Of a DNA stretch of 64,000 bases, positions 31,408 through 39,704 are shown one piece after another; within the stretch, counting starts at the first letter, position 1; the number at the start of each line of letters is the position of its first letter. The translations under genes and the position numbers were made by a program. The notes beneath the pieces were generated by a model. It saw only the letters and a list, made by a program, of their open reading frames with translations, did no database searches and had not been told where the DNA came from. The DNA comes from Streptomyces achromogenes (lineage in GTDB: Bacteria > Actinomycetota > Actinomycetes > Streptomycetales > Streptomycetaceae), in contig NZ_JAUSYH010000001.1 of the NCBI RefSeq assembly GCF_030816715.1, positions 7,068,001 to 7,132,000 of the forward strand, written 5' to 3'.

Positions 31408-31909
31408 CCCACCCCGCCCTCGCGCGTACGCACCCGGTCACAGCGGCGGACTGGGACCTGGTCGCCGCCTTCCACGCGCAGTGTTCCGAACAGAGCCTGT
31501 TGCGCCGCTGGGGCCGCACCCGCCTCACACCCCGTGATCTGACACGGCTGTCGCCCAGGCGCAGTGCTGGATCGGACTCGACGCGGACGAGCGGCCACTG
31601 GCCCTCGTCTGCGTCGGGCCCGTCAGCGGGAAGCCCGGCGTCGTCGACCTCGGACTTCAAGTCGCCGACGACCGCCACCGGCAGGGCATCGGAACGGCCC
31701 TGGTCCGGCAGGCGGCCTGGATCGCCCGCACGCGCGGGGCGCACACCCTCACCGCGTTCACGCAGGCGTCCAACGCGCCGATGCTCCGGCTCCTGGAGCG
31801 TCTGGGGCCGACCCGGCACACCCGCGACGGCTCCTACGTCGAGGTCCGCATCGCCCTGGACGCACACGCCTCGGACACTCTCCCGCCCACACGAACCGCT
31901 CCGACATGA
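31404..31909 (+). pseudogene. GNAT acetyltransferase gene broken by a frameshift (CTG start)
   Basis: CTG at 31404 overlaps the previous stop as CTGA and opens THPALARTHPVTAADWDLVA, FHAQCSEQSLLRRWGRTRLT and PRDLTRLS. The GNAT core continues in another frame: AQAQCWIGLDADERPLALVC, LGLQVADDRHRQGIGTALVR (acetyl-CoA loop RHRQGIG) and NAPMLRLLERLGPTRHTRDG, to TGA at 31909. The switch lies at about 31550-31556 and fits loss of one base. Restored, it would be about 168 residues. It is either decayed or a sequencing error; the flanking genes remain coupled. Confidence 0.6.
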
Positions 31910-32595
31910 CCTCACCCCCCGAACCCTCGCCCGACCGCCACCCGCGCACCGTGCTCGACCAGCGGATCGAGACGGCCGTGGGGCGCAGCATCGAGAAGCT
32001 GTGGCGGCACCGCGACGACGGTCTCCTCGACGCACCGCACGCGGCCTTGGCGGACGCTCACCGCGGCCTCGTCCGGGCCGAGCGGGACGTCACCTTCCAG
32101 CGCGCCCGTCTCGCCCGCCTGGTGTCCGGCGAATTCCCCGTCGATCAGGCATTGTTCGCCCGGATCGAGCGCACGGTCGACCAGCTGGCGCATGCCATCG
32201 ACGAGCGCGACGCCCAGCAGGCCAAGGCCACCGCCGCGCTTGAGCCGATCGAAGCCGCTGCCCCGAGGCAGGCGCCACGGCAGGTGCCGACGAAAGACAT
32301 CGCGGCCCTGCTCGCCATCGCCCAGGGCGCCAAGCTGCACGAGAACCTGGTCACCCACCGGCTCGCCGTGGCCACCCCCTCGCGCACTCGCATCTCCTAC
32401 GCCCAGTTGCAGCGCCTGCAGGCGAGCGGCCTCGTGGATCGCGACACCTCCCACCCGGTGCATGCCGGCCAGCCGGTCACCCTCACCGACGCCGGCCGGG
32501 CCGTACTCGCTGCCCCGCGCCCCGCAGGCCCGCCCGGCACCATGCCGTCGCCCCGGCCGACGGCATCACCGGCCCCCGCACACCTGCGTCGCTGA
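31906..32595 (+). CDS. Helical hypothetical protein, family member 1 of the right arm
   Basis: A 229-residue protein with ATG at 31906 (ATGA overlap). The N-terminal part, VLDQRIETAVGRSIEKLWRH, HAALADAHRGLVRAERDVTF, RARLARLVSGEFPVDQALFA and RTVDQLAHAIDERDAQQAKA, is collinear with the proteins at 34922-35344 and, more loosely, 34014 and 34466. The C-terminal part (VPTKDIAALLAIAQGAKLHE, RISYAQLQRLQASGLVDRDT) looks like a winged helix, so it may bind DNA. It ends with a Pro-rich tail. Confidence 0.65.
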   Translation: MTSPPEPSPDRHPRTVLDQRIETAVGRSIEKLWRHRDDGLLDAPHAALADAHRGLVRAERDVTFQRARLARLVSGEFPVDQALFARIERTVDQLAHAIDERDAQQAKATAALEPIEAAAPRQAPRQVPTKDIAALLAIAQGAKLHENLVTHRLAVATPSRTRISYAQLQRLQASGLVDRDTSHPVHAGQPVTLTDAGRAVLAAPRPAGPPGTMPSPRPTASPAPAHLRR

Positions 32596-32651
32596 GGGGC
32601 TCAACTCTCCCTGCCCACGGCGCCGATGGCGCCGCCGAACCGAAAGCAACG

Positions 32652-33374
32652 ATGCCCACCCACCAACCGGATCTCCGCCTCGACGGCTACCAGGCCGTCA
32701 ACGACCGCGTTGATGAGCAGTTCTGGCAGCACATCAGCATCGGGGAGGACCAGCTCACCGTCCTGGCCGAGCACCACACCGAGGACGGCGAGCACAGCTT
32801 CTACCTGATGCACAACGGCGCCGTCACCTGGGGCATCCCGGGTGAGCCCCAGCTCCTCGCCCTCTACCTCCAGCGCGACACCGTCGCGCGGACCTTCCGC
32901 TTCGACCACGCGGCATTCGCCCTGCCTGCGATAGCCCAGTCCTGGCTGATCGCCCGGGGCTGCCCCGAGGAGAAGATCCTTCTCGCCGCCGGCATGGGGA
33001 GCGAACCTGCCGACCAGGCCACCCGCGTCCTGGAGAAGCGGCTGCGCAGCGACGGCGACCATTTCGCTCTGCTGACCAGCTACACGCACGACACCGAGCC
33101 GATGGAGATCACCGTGCTGCTGCGCGCCCTCGACGAGAAGGCGCCGCTGCCGTTCCGGATCCTGCTCGAAGAGGTCGACACCAAGGCGTGGACACACACC
33201 TTGCGTGAGGGCGGCTTCGCCACCTTCGAGGCCGCCACCCAGTGGTGGGAGGCGCACTGGAGCGGCGAGGCGATCCCGCTGCCGGCCGCGTCACCGCCAA
33301 CCCGCCACCCCACTGCTCCAGGCACCCCCGCTCTGCCCGCACGCCCCGCTCCACCGCGCGGTCCTAGCCGCTGA
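32652..33374 (+). CDS. Hypothetical soluble protein (240 aa)
   Basis: ATG at 32652 follows GAAAG at 8-9 bases. The protein has an N-terminal beta-rich part (ISIGEDQLTVLAEHHTEDGE, AVTWGIPGEPQLLALYLQRD) and a central part with LIARGCPEEKILLAAGMGSE, LEKRLRSDGDHFALLTSYTH and MEITVLLRALDEKAPLPFRI, then a Pro-rich tail. I do not recognise a family. It is the last gene of the operator B operon; the next promoter region begins behind it. Confidence 0.7.
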   Translation: MPTHQPDLRLDGYQAVNDRVDEQFWQHISIGEDQLTVLAEHHTEDGEHSFYLMHNGAVTWGIPGEPQLLALYLQRDTVARTFRFDHAAFALPAIAQSWLIARGCPEEKILLAAGMGSEPADQATRVLEKRLRSDGDHFALLTSYTHDTEPMEITVLLRALDEKAPLPFRILLEEVDTKAWTHTLREGGFATFEAATQWWEAHWSGEAIPLPAASPPTRHPTAPGTPALPARPAPPRGPSR

Positions 33375-33448
33375 ATTCGCGGCTGCCCACCCGCTTTGCC
33401 CTTCCCGGCCCCGTGAAATGCCGACCACCCTGGATGAGGCGGCACGGA

Positions 33449-33484
33449 ACATAGCACGCACTCCCCGGTTACCGAAACCGGGGA
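33449..33484 (+). promoter_or_regulatory. Operator C with rightward promoter
   Basis: A -10-like ACATAG (33449-33454) is followed after seven bases by the perfect shared inverted repeat (TCCCCGGTT, ACCGA, AACCGGGGA; 33462-33484) and the flank TTCTCCGG, identical to operator B. The site lies about 90 bases before the secreted SH3-like gene and is the likely control point of the long operon to 45,342. Confidence 0.7.
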
Positions 33485-33572
33485 TTCTCCGGAGTCTTGT
33501 TCTCGGCCCGCACGGCATCAGCCCGGTCCGTTTCCGCATTCCCTTCCCCATTTTCGTGGAGGTCAATTCCCC

Positions 33573-33899
33573 ATGCGCGCCACCCGCATAGCCGTCTCCG
33601 CCGCCGTTCTCGGTGCGCTCGCTCTCCCGCTTGTCTCCATCCCCACCGCCAGTGCTGCACCCGCCCTCAGCAGCTGCGCGGCCAAGCCGCTCCCGTACAA
33701 GGTGCACACGAAGGCGGTGACGATCCGCTCCAAGGCGTCCTCCAAGTCCACGGCCCTCGGCGTGCTCTACCGCAGCCACAAGTTCACCGTTCACAAGAGC
33801 AGCGGGAACTGGCACTACATCACGGACGAGACCACTGGCGTAAAGGGGTGGGTGTCCGGAACGTACGTCTACCGTGACGTCGCCATGTGCCTGGACTAA
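33573..33899 (+). CDS. Secreted SH3-like protein
   Basis: A 108-residue protein from ATG at 33573; GGAGG stands about ten bases upstream. A Sec signal peptide (RIAVSAAVLGALALPLVSIP, cleavage near ASA) precedes an SH3b-like domain: YKVHTKAVTIRSKASSKSTA, LGVLYRSHKFTVHKSSGNWH, YITDETTGVKGWVSGTYVYR, with two Cys. It is a shorter relative of the 26469-26834 product on the other arm. The two probably bind the cell wall. It is the first gene behind operator C. Confidence 0.75.
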   Translation: MRATRIAVSAAVLGALALPLVSIPTASAAPALSSCAAKPLPYKVHTKAVTIRSKASSKSTALGVLYRSHKFTVHKSSGNWHYITDETTGVKGWVSGTYVYRDVAMCLD

Positions 33900-34013
33900 A
33901 GGCCCAGCCTGCAATTCCCCTATCCAACATCCGAGTTCGCGGACCGTCTCTGCACGGACCGGAATCGCAGTGCGGCTTTCCCGCCCCGAAACGCGAATGA
34001 AAGGAGCCTTTCC

Positions 34014-34469
34014 GTGCCCGAGTTCAGCGAGGACGTGATGGGCGTCGTCACCGAGCGGGTCGAGGACCGCTTTCAGATGCCTCTCGCCGATCTGCGCCGG
34101 GCGGTTCAGGCGGCACCACAGGCCAACCCCGACGCCACCAGTGTCGTGCACTGGTACGGCCTGCTCACCGAAACCCAGGACGCACTCGACACCGCGGAAG
34201 ACGCGCTCGTCGAGGCGCTCGGCACCCAACCGGGCGAACTCGACGACGTCGTAATGGAGTTGGCTCACCAGGTCAACGCCGCTGTCGCCGCACGTGACGG
34301 TCGCGCCATGGTCGTGGACTACCTCCTCGACCCCCTCGCCCCTGGCAAACGCGGGCCGGGCGCCTGGCGTGGTGCCTACCCCGCCGCGCGCCGCGCTCCG
34401 GCGCTGCCCACCTCGGCGCCTGCGCTGCCCGCCGTGCGGGGTATCCCGACACGAGGGGTAACGCGATGA
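34014..34469 (+). CDS. Helical hypothetical protein, family member 2
   Basis: A 151-residue protein from GTG at 34014 behind AAAGGAG. Helical core: EDVMGVVTERVEDRFQMPLA, DLRRAVQAAPQANPDATSVV, LLTETQDALDTAEDALVEAL, DVVMELAHQVNAAVAARDGR. The order (helix with 'RIEDRF', a linker, 'L-x-x-A-E-x-x-L', 'H-x-V-x-x-A-V-A-x-R-D') is shared with the next two genes and with 31906-32595. No known function; the last 40 residues are disordered. It overlaps the next gene (ATGA). Confidence 0.7.
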   Translation: MPEFSEDVMGVVTERVEDRFQMPLADLRRAVQAAPQANPDATSVVHWYGLLTETQDALDTAEDALVEALGTQPGELDDVVMELAHQVNAAVAARDGRAMVVDYLLDPLAPGKRGPGAWRGAYPAARRAPALPTSAPALPAVRGIPTRGVTR

Positions 34470-34909
34470 GCGTCATCGACAAGTCCACCAGCCGCGACAC
34501 CGCGCTGGAGGAGGCGTTCGGTGCCTCCGTCGCCGAGCTGTATGCGCAGGCAGCACACTCCGAGGTCTGCGCTGCACTCCACCGCGCGCTGGCGCTGCGC
34601 AGCTTTCTCGTGGTCGCCGAGGAGCAGGTCGTCCGCGTACGTGATCGCGTCCACGACGCCACGTCCTCCGACCGCGACCTGGGCGAGTTGTCCGCCGATG
34701 ACCTGCGCATGGACGCCCAGTGGTTGGAGGCGGCTCTGTCCGGCCGTAACGGCTACGTTGCCGCCCTCGACGACCTCCTGCTGACCATGCCCGCTCCCGA
34801 TCAACGCCCCACACATCCGGTGCAGGTCGCCCAACCGAGGATCACCGCCACTGCTCCGCCCGCCCCGGCAGACCGCCGTGCCGGGGCGGTGCGGACCCGC
34901 CGCCCCTGA
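34466..34909 (+). CDS. Helical hypothetical protein, family member 3
   Basis: A 147-residue protein coupled by ATGA to the preceding one. Core: DTALEEAFGASVAELYAQAA, LHRALALRSFLVVAEEQVVR, VRDRVHDATSSDRDLGELSA, MDAQWLEAALSGRNGYVAAL. The third helix ('LVVAEEQV') corresponds to 'LVLAERNI' and 'LVRAERDV' in the relatives, supporting common descent of these four neighbours. The tail is disordered. The function is unknown. Confidence 0.65.
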   Translation: MSVIDKSTSRDTALEEAFGASVAELYAQAAHSEVCAALHRALALRSFLVVAEEQVVRVRDRVHDATSSDRDLGELSADDLRMDAQWLEAALSGRNGYVAALDDLLLTMPAPDQRPTHPVQVAQPRITATAPPAPADRRAGAVRTRRP

Positions 34910-34921
34910 AAGCCACGCCGA

Positions 34922-35344
34922 TTGCCCCAGCCCGAAGCCACCGCCAACTCCATCTCCCAGATCATCGCCCAGCGCATCGAGGCGCTGTTCGGACAGCCGC
35001 TCGCCGAACTCGAAGCCCTCGCCGACAACGCTCCCGACGCCACCCTGCTCGCCGCGCTCATCGGCAGCCACAGCGACCTGGTCCTGGCCGAACGCAACAT
35101 CGCCTTCCAGCTGGAAAGGCTGCGCGAACTCACCTCCCCTGAACGGGAGATCGGCCGCTTTACCGTCGGGCACATCCTCGACTGCGCCCGCCGCATTGCC
35201 GAGTCCGTCGCCACCCGCGACGCCCACGCAAAGAGCACCGGCGCGGTCCTGGGCGGACTGCGCCGCGCATCGGCCCCGGACGCCCAACCGCCGGCTGTGC
35301 CCGTCCCCGCCGCCCCGCCGACCGCCACCTCCCGCACCCGCTGA
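34922..35344 (+). CDS. Helical hypothetical protein, family member 4
   Basis: A 140-residue protein from TTG at 34922 (weak GAAAG upstream). Core: SISQIIAQRIEALFGQPLAE, ALIGSHSDLVLAERNIAFQL, ERLRELTSPEREIGRFTVGH, ILDCARRIAESVATRDAHAK. It is closest to the N-terminal half of 31906-32595 (AERDVTFQRARLARLVSGEF). The three neighbours at 34,014-35,344 look like tandem duplicates. The function is unknown; they may be small DNA- or protein-binding factors. Confidence 0.65.
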   Translation: MPQPEATANSISQIIAQRIEALFGQPLAELEALADNAPDATLLAALIGSHSDLVLAERNIAFQLERLRELTSPEREIGRFTVGHILDCARRIAESVATRDAHAKSTGAVLGGLRRASAPDAQPPAVPVPAAPPTATSRTR

Positions 35345-35374
35345 TCTGCCCGCACCGCTTGAGGAGCCCCATCC

Positions 35375-36259
35375 TTGGCCACCACCGGTCTTCCCCCCAC
35401 CACCCCGAACGACCTCTCCAGCGTCACCAAGACCCTGGATTTGCTCGCCCCGCGCTGGAGCGTGTGGGTACTGATGACCATCTCCTCCCAGCCGCTGCGC
35501 TACGCCGAGATCAAGCCCCGGCTGCCGTGGCTGGGCGACGGCCAGCTCCACCCCCGGCTGCGCCACCTCACCAACGCCGGCGTGGTCGAACGCACGGAGT
35601 ACGCCCCGCGCCACGTCACCTACGGCCTCACCGGCCGCGGCGCCGAGCTGTTGCCCGTCATGGCCGTGATCGCCTCCTGGGGCGACACCCACCTGGAGAA
35701 GTCGCTCGTCGCAAGCAAGGCCACCGACACTATGGAGCTTGAGCGGATCCCCCCGGCCCAGAACATCGACGACACGCTCGCCCTGATCGCCCCGCGGCAC
35801 GCCACCCCGATCCTGTGGACCCTGCAGGCCCGGGGCAGTGCGAGCGCCAAGACGCTGGCCACCGAGGCCATGCCCGGCTACGGGCTGACCGCCGTCTACA
35901 AGCCCCTGGACCGTCTGGTCGCCGACGGCCTCGTCACAGCCACCGGCAGCGGCGACTTCCAGCTGTCCGCCAGCGGCCAGGCTCTCGCCCCCGTCTTCCA
36001 GGCGATCTCCGTCTGGGCCACCGCCCCGCTCGCCGAGGCTCGCCGGCCCCGGGGGCAGGGCGCCGCCCCGTCGCAGAACCGTTCCGGCCCCTGGGCGACC
36101 ACCCCGACCCGACTTCCGGCTCCCACGGCACCCGCTGCATCGTCTGCCGGTCCTGCCTTGACCACCACGCCGGACGGCCCGGCGTGGAAGTCCAACGACC
36201 TCTTCTCCCACCGGATACCCGCCCGCCCCATCACCCCGGCAGGAGGCCCGCGCCGATGA
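35375..36259 (+). CDS. Tandem HxlR-type winged-helix regulator
   Basis: A 294-residue protein from TTG at 35375 behind GAGGAG. Residues of about 10-110 are a complete HxlR domain: TLDLLAPRWSVWVLMTISSQ, PLRYAEIKPRLPWLGDGQLH, PRLRHLTNAGVVERTEYAPR, HVTYGLTGRGAELLPVMAVI. A second, degenerate unit follows (ALIAPRHATPILWTLQARGS, AVYKPLDRLVADGLVTATGS). The C-terminal tail ends AWKSNDLFSHRIPARPITPA. It probably regulates the coupled transporter and cargo genes, or the whole element. The HxlR duplication in one chain is unusual, because the family normally dimerises. Confidence 0.8.
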   Translation: MATTGLPPTTPNDLSSVTKTLDLLAPRWSVWVLMTISSQPLRYAEIKPRLPWLGDGQLHPRLRHLTNAGVVERTEYAPRHVTYGLTGRGAELLPVMAVIASWGDTHLEKSLVASKATDTMELERIPPAQNIDDTLALIAPRHATPILWTLQARGSASAKTLATEAMPGYGLTAVYKPLDRLVADGLVTATGSGDFQLSASGQALAPVFQAISVWATAPLAEARRPRGQGAAPSQNRSGPWATTPTRLPAPTAPAASSAGPALTTTPDGPAWKSNDLFSHRIPARPITPAGGPRR

Positions 36260-36771
36260 CCGCGGCCCTGCCCTCCAGTCTCCTGCGCGAACGCCGCGCG
36301 ATCCGGACCCTGTCCCTGCCGGGCCTGATACGCCTGGTCACCGAGATCGACGACAACGGCCCCATCAGCCGCCAACGCGGCAGCCTGCAGGGCGCCTTCG
36401 GCGACCTCACCCCCGGACAACTGCGCCACGCCATCGACACCGCACGCGACCTCGGCCTCATCCACGCCCGCGGACACGCCTTGGCCCGCTACCAGCTCAC
36501 CGCGGGCGGCAAGGACCTCGCTGAGGTGTACGACACCGCAGCACGCTGGGCCCGAACCCGCGAACTCCCCAGCCACAACAGTGACTTCGTCGCGCGCGTC
36601 CAGTACGCCCTCCAGGTGCGGGACGGCGGCCCGGAGCACCCCGGCGCAGCGACCGAACCGTCGGCTCCGCACGAGGCGCTGTCCGAGTGGTTTAAGGCGC
36701 ACCCCCGCGTACTGCACCAGGACGTCGCCCGCTCCTCTCACGCGGCGCAGGAATCGGGGCGCGCTGCGTGA
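36256..36771 (+). CDS. Winged-helix regulator-like protein
   Basis: A 171-residue protein coupled by ATGA to the HxlR gene. It has a winged-helix-like core: TLSLPGLIRLVTEIDDNGPI, SLQGAFGDLTPGQLRHAIDT, ARDLGLIHARGHALARYQLT and AGGKDLAEVYDTAARWART. The 'LTPGQLRHAIDTARDLGLIH' stretch suits a recognition helix. The tail is mixed charged. It is probably DNA-binding, and the coupling suggests it works with the HxlR protein. Confidence 0.65.
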   Translation: MTAALPSSLLRERRAIRTLSLPGLIRLVTEIDDNGPISRQRGSLQGAFGDLTPGQLRHAIDTARDLGLIHARGHALARYQLTAGGKDLAEVYDTAARWARTRELPSHNSDFVARVQYALQVRDGGPEHPGAATEPSAPHEALSEWFKAHPRVLHQDVARSSHAAQESGRAA

Positions 36772-38009
36772 GATCCCGTGTCGGACCCCGGCATGCCCGC
36801 CGACCGGTCCCCACTCTGGTGCGCGGCATCTATCTGCCGCGCAGCACGGACGCCGCAGCGTTCGCCATGGCCAGCTATGGCATCCCGCTGCTGGTACTGG
36901 CCACCACCGACTCCGCCGCCCTGACCGGCTTTGCGTTCGCGCTGGAATGGGTTCCGAGACTTGGCGCGTTCGCCTTCGTCGGGGCCCTGGTCGACCGCCA
37001 CGGCACCACCGCCGTGCTCCGCTCCGCCTCCGCTGGCCGGGCCCTGGTCGTCCTGGCCGCCGCGTTCATCTTGCCGACGCAGGCAGCGGGGCTCGATGCG
37101 ACGGTCACCGTCATGCTGCTCGCCGCGTCCACCGGGATCCTCACCGAATGCTCGTACATCGCGGCCGAGACCGCGGGCGGGGTCGTCAGCCGCGAGGCCG
37201 GCGACCGCGCCCACCGCGTTCAGTCGGTGCTGCTCGGCATCGACCAGGTCGCCATGCTGTCCGGCCCCGCACTCGCGGGGGTACTGCTGCAGTGGGCCGG
37301 CACCGCCGGGATGCTGATGGTGATCTGCGTCTTCTCGCTGCTCACCAGCGTGCTGGCCCCGCGCCAGTACCACAGGGCCAAGCCCGCCGAGCCGCAGCCG
37401 GTCCTTAAGGGGCTACACACCGGCTGGTCGACCCTGCGGTCTCTGCCGGCCCTCGGCTGGCTGGTGAGCGGACTGACCGTGTCCAACTTGACCGTCGGCC
37501 TGCTGCAGGCCGCTGCCCCGGTGATCATCGTCAAACAGCTCGGACATTCCACGGCCGACGTCGGCCTCATCTGGTCGGTCGCCGCCGTCGCCTCTCTCAT
37601 CGCGGTCGCCCTGTGCCGCCGGGCGATTGACCGCTTCGGCCTGTGGCCGGTCGGCGCCGTGTCCGCCACGATCGCCGCCTGCGCGTGCCTGGCCGTCTCC
37701 TTCACCGACACCTACGGCAGCTATCTCACCCTGATCGCCGTGCTCATGGCCGGCGAGGGCGGCATGACCGTCGTGCTGCGCACCCTGCGCTCCCGCCTCA
37801 TCCCCGCACCGGTGTTCGGCGCCACCCTGTCGCTGACCATCCTGCTGCTCCTGTTGCCCTTCCCCCTCGCCGGTGTCCTCGTCGCCACCGTGCCGCCCGG
37901 CCAGCTCGGCCACGTGATCACCATCTGCGCCGCACTGCAGGCCCTGGGCCTCTTCGCCGCCTTCGCCCGGCTGCGCACCACCCCCGCCCTGCGCACCTCC
38001 TTCGCCTGA
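36768..38009 (+). CDS. MFS transporter
   Basis: A 413-residue protein from GTG at 36768 (GTGA overlap). About twelve membrane helices are seen, for example AMASYGIPLLVLATTDSAAL, GRALVVLAAAFILPTQAAGL, MLSGPALAGVLLQWAGTAGM and LSLTILLLLLPFPLAGVLVA. The loop LVDRHGTTAVLRSASAGRAL after helix 2 is the usual MFS signature region. It is probably an exporter; the substrate is unknown. It is translationally linked to two regulators and stands before the ATP-grasp gene, so it may export that pathway's product. Confidence 0.8.
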   Translation: MRSRVGPRHARRPVPTLVRGIYLPRSTDAAAFAMASYGIPLLVLATTDSAALTGFAFALEWVPRLGAFAFVGALVDRHGTTAVLRSASAGRALVVLAAAFILPTQAAGLDATVTVMLLAASTGILTECSYIAAETAGGVVSREAGDRAHRVQSVLLGIDQVAMLSGPALAGVLLQWAGTAGMLMVICVFSLLTSVLAPRQYHRAKPAEPQPVLKGLHTGWSTLRSLPALGWLVSGLTVSNLTVGLLQAAAPVIIVKQLGHSTADVGLIWSVAAVASLIAVALCRRAIDRFGLWPVGAVSATIAACACLAVSFTDTYGSYLTLIAVLMAGEGGMTVVLRTLRSRLIPAPVFGATLSLTILLLLLPFPLAGVLVATVPPGQLGHVITICAALQALGLFAAFARLRTTPALRTSFA

Positions 38010-38050
38010 CCGCCCGGTCACCCTCCCGCTCACCCCCGGAGACCGCCGCC

Positions 38051-38389
38051 ATGCCCACGTTCCACACCTTTGCCGACCCCTACGCCCTGCCGGTAGCCCG
38101 AGCGTCGTTTCGAGCGGGCTCGCGCCCGACGCTGACCGACCGGTTCTTGGCCTTCGACGCCGAGCATCCGTACGTCTACAGCGCCCTGGAGCGCCTGACG
38201 GCCGACCGACTCGCCGCCGGCGCCTCCCGGGTTGGGCTGAAGGCGTTGTTCGAGGACCTGCGCTGGCAGTTGCCAGCGGGCGTGCGCGGACTGAACAACT
38301 CCTTCACCGCCCTGTACGCCCGCAAGTTGATCGAGGACCACCCCCAGTGGGCGTCCGCCTTTGAGCTGCGACGCCGCCGCACCCCCTGA
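38051..38389 (+). CDS. Small conserved protein of phage/mobile-element type (112 aa)
   Basis: ATG at 38051 begins MPTFHTFADPYALPVARASF. Core: RFLAFDAEHPYVYSALERLT, GASRVGLKALFEDLRWQLPA, GLNNSFTALYARKLIEDHPQ, FELRRRRTP. The pattern 'F-x-x-x-H-P-x-V-Y...L-F-E-x-L-R-W...L-N-N-x-x-x-x-x-Y-A-R...P-x-x-x-x-F-E-x-R' is familiar from small proteins in phages and mobile elements of actinomycetes and other bacteria, often near nuclease genes. The biochemical role is unknown. Confidence 0.7.
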   Translation: MPTFHTFADPYALPVARASFRAGSRPTLTDRFLAFDAEHPYVYSALERLTADRLAAGASRVGLKALFEDLRWQLPAGVRGLNNSFTALYARKLIEDHPQWASAFELRRRRTP

Positions 38390-38441
38390 TCCAGGCGCCC
38401 TGCCTCAGCTCTTCGTTCCCCCCGCACTGTTTGGAGCCTTG

Positions 38442-39704
38442 TTGTCCTCTCGCCCCGTCGTCCTGGTCGTTGCCGCCGCCGACATGGAGGCCCAGGCGTA
38501 TCGCGGTACCTGCCTGGAGAACGTCGCCGCCCACTACGACGTCGTCCTGATCTCCGGCGCCGCGCCGACCTGGGAGAAGGAGTTCCTCCTCGACTACGCG
38601 GTCGCCGACCCCGCCGATCAGGCGGCGCTTAACGCGGCCGGGCGCGCGCTGGCCGAGCGGCATGCGCTGGCCGGCGTTATGACGTGGACCGAGTGGTACC
38701 TCGTCCCCGTCGCCCGCCTGGCCCGCCAGCTCGGCCTGCCCACCACCGCTCCGGAGGCACTTCAGGGCTGCCGCAACAAGCACACGAGCCGCAGCCTGTT
38801 CGCCCGCCACGGGGTGCCCTCCGCCGCCTCCGTCAGCGTGCGCACCGAGCACGAGGCGGCAGATGCCGCCCGGCGCATCGGCTTCCCCGTCGTCCTCAAA
38901 CCCGTCGCGCATGCCGCGAGCATGGGCGTCATCCGCGTCGACACCGCTGACGAGCTGCCGGCCGCGTACGCCTTCGCCGCGCACATCGCCGGCCACGGAG
39001 TGGAGAGCACCCAGGTCCTGGTCGAGGAGTACCTCGACGGCCCGGAGGTGAGCGTCGAGTGCGTCACCCACCAGAGGCAGACCACCGTCGTCGCCGTCAC
39101 CCGCAAGACCGTCGGCATGCCGCCTTACTTCGAGGAGCTGGCGCACGTGGTCGACGCGAACGACCCGCTCCTTGCCACCGTGGCCCCAGCCGCCGTCGCG
39201 GCACTCGACGCCCTCGGTGTCACCGACGGCGTCAGCCACGTCGAGATCCGCGTGGTCGACGGCCGCCCCCGCCTCATAGAGGTCAACGCCCGGATCGCTG
39301 GCGACATGATCAGCCACCTCGTCCACCTGGCCACCGGCGTCGACCTCGCCCGTGCCGCCGCCGACATCGCCTGCGGACGTACCCCCGACCTGACGCCCAC
39401 CCGCCACCAGGCCGCGGCGATCCGCTTCATCTACCCCGCCTACTCCGGCATCCTCACAGCCCGCCGTGTTACGGAACCCACCGGGGGAGTGGAGCGCGTG
39501 CGCTTCCAGCGACAGGCCGGCGACCAGCTCGTGCTGCCACAGGACGGTGGCGATCTGTTCACCGCGCGCCTTGGCTTTCTGATCACCATCGGGCCGACCG
39601 CCACGGTCGCCCAAGCCTGCGCCCAGGAGGCGTACCGCAACCTTGACGTCCAGGTGGCTGCGGTCGCGCAGACGGCCCCAGCCACAGGGGAGCACACCGC
39701 GTGA
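38442..39704 (+). CDS. ATP-grasp ligase
   Basis: A 420-residue protein from TTG at 38442, five bases after GGAG. ATP-grasp landmarks: QGCRNKHTSRSLFARHGVPS, GFPVVLKPVAHAASMGVIRV (ATP loop), VLVEEYLDGPEVSVECVTHQ, SHVEIRVVDGRPRLIEVNAR and RIAGDMISHLVHLATGVDLA (metal site). The C-terminal domain follows as in carboxylate-amine ligases of the BacD/carnosine-synthase type, which join a carboxylic acid to an amine through an acyl phosphate. It probably makes a dipeptide-like or amino-acid conjugate. It is coupled to the second MFS gene. Confidence 0.85.
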   Translation: MSSRPVVLVVAAADMEAQAYRGTCLENVAAHYDVVLISGAAPTWEKEFLLDYAVADPADQAALNAAGRALAERHALAGVMTWTEWYLVPVARLARQLGLPTTAPEALQGCRNKHTSRSLFARHGVPSAASVSVRTEHEAADAARRIGFPVVLKPVAHAASMGVIRVDTADELPAAYAFAAHIAGHGVESTQVLVEEYLDGPEVSVECVTHQRQTTVVAVTRKTVGMPPYFEELAHVVDANDPLLATVAPAAVAALDALGVTDGVSHVEIRVVDGRPRLIEVNARIAGDMISHLVHLATGVDLARAAADIACGRTPDLTPTRHQAAAIRFIYPAYSGILTARRVTEPTGGVERVRFQRQAGDQLVLPQDGGDLFTARLGFLITIGPTATVAQACAQEAYRNLDVQVAAVAQTAPATGEHTA

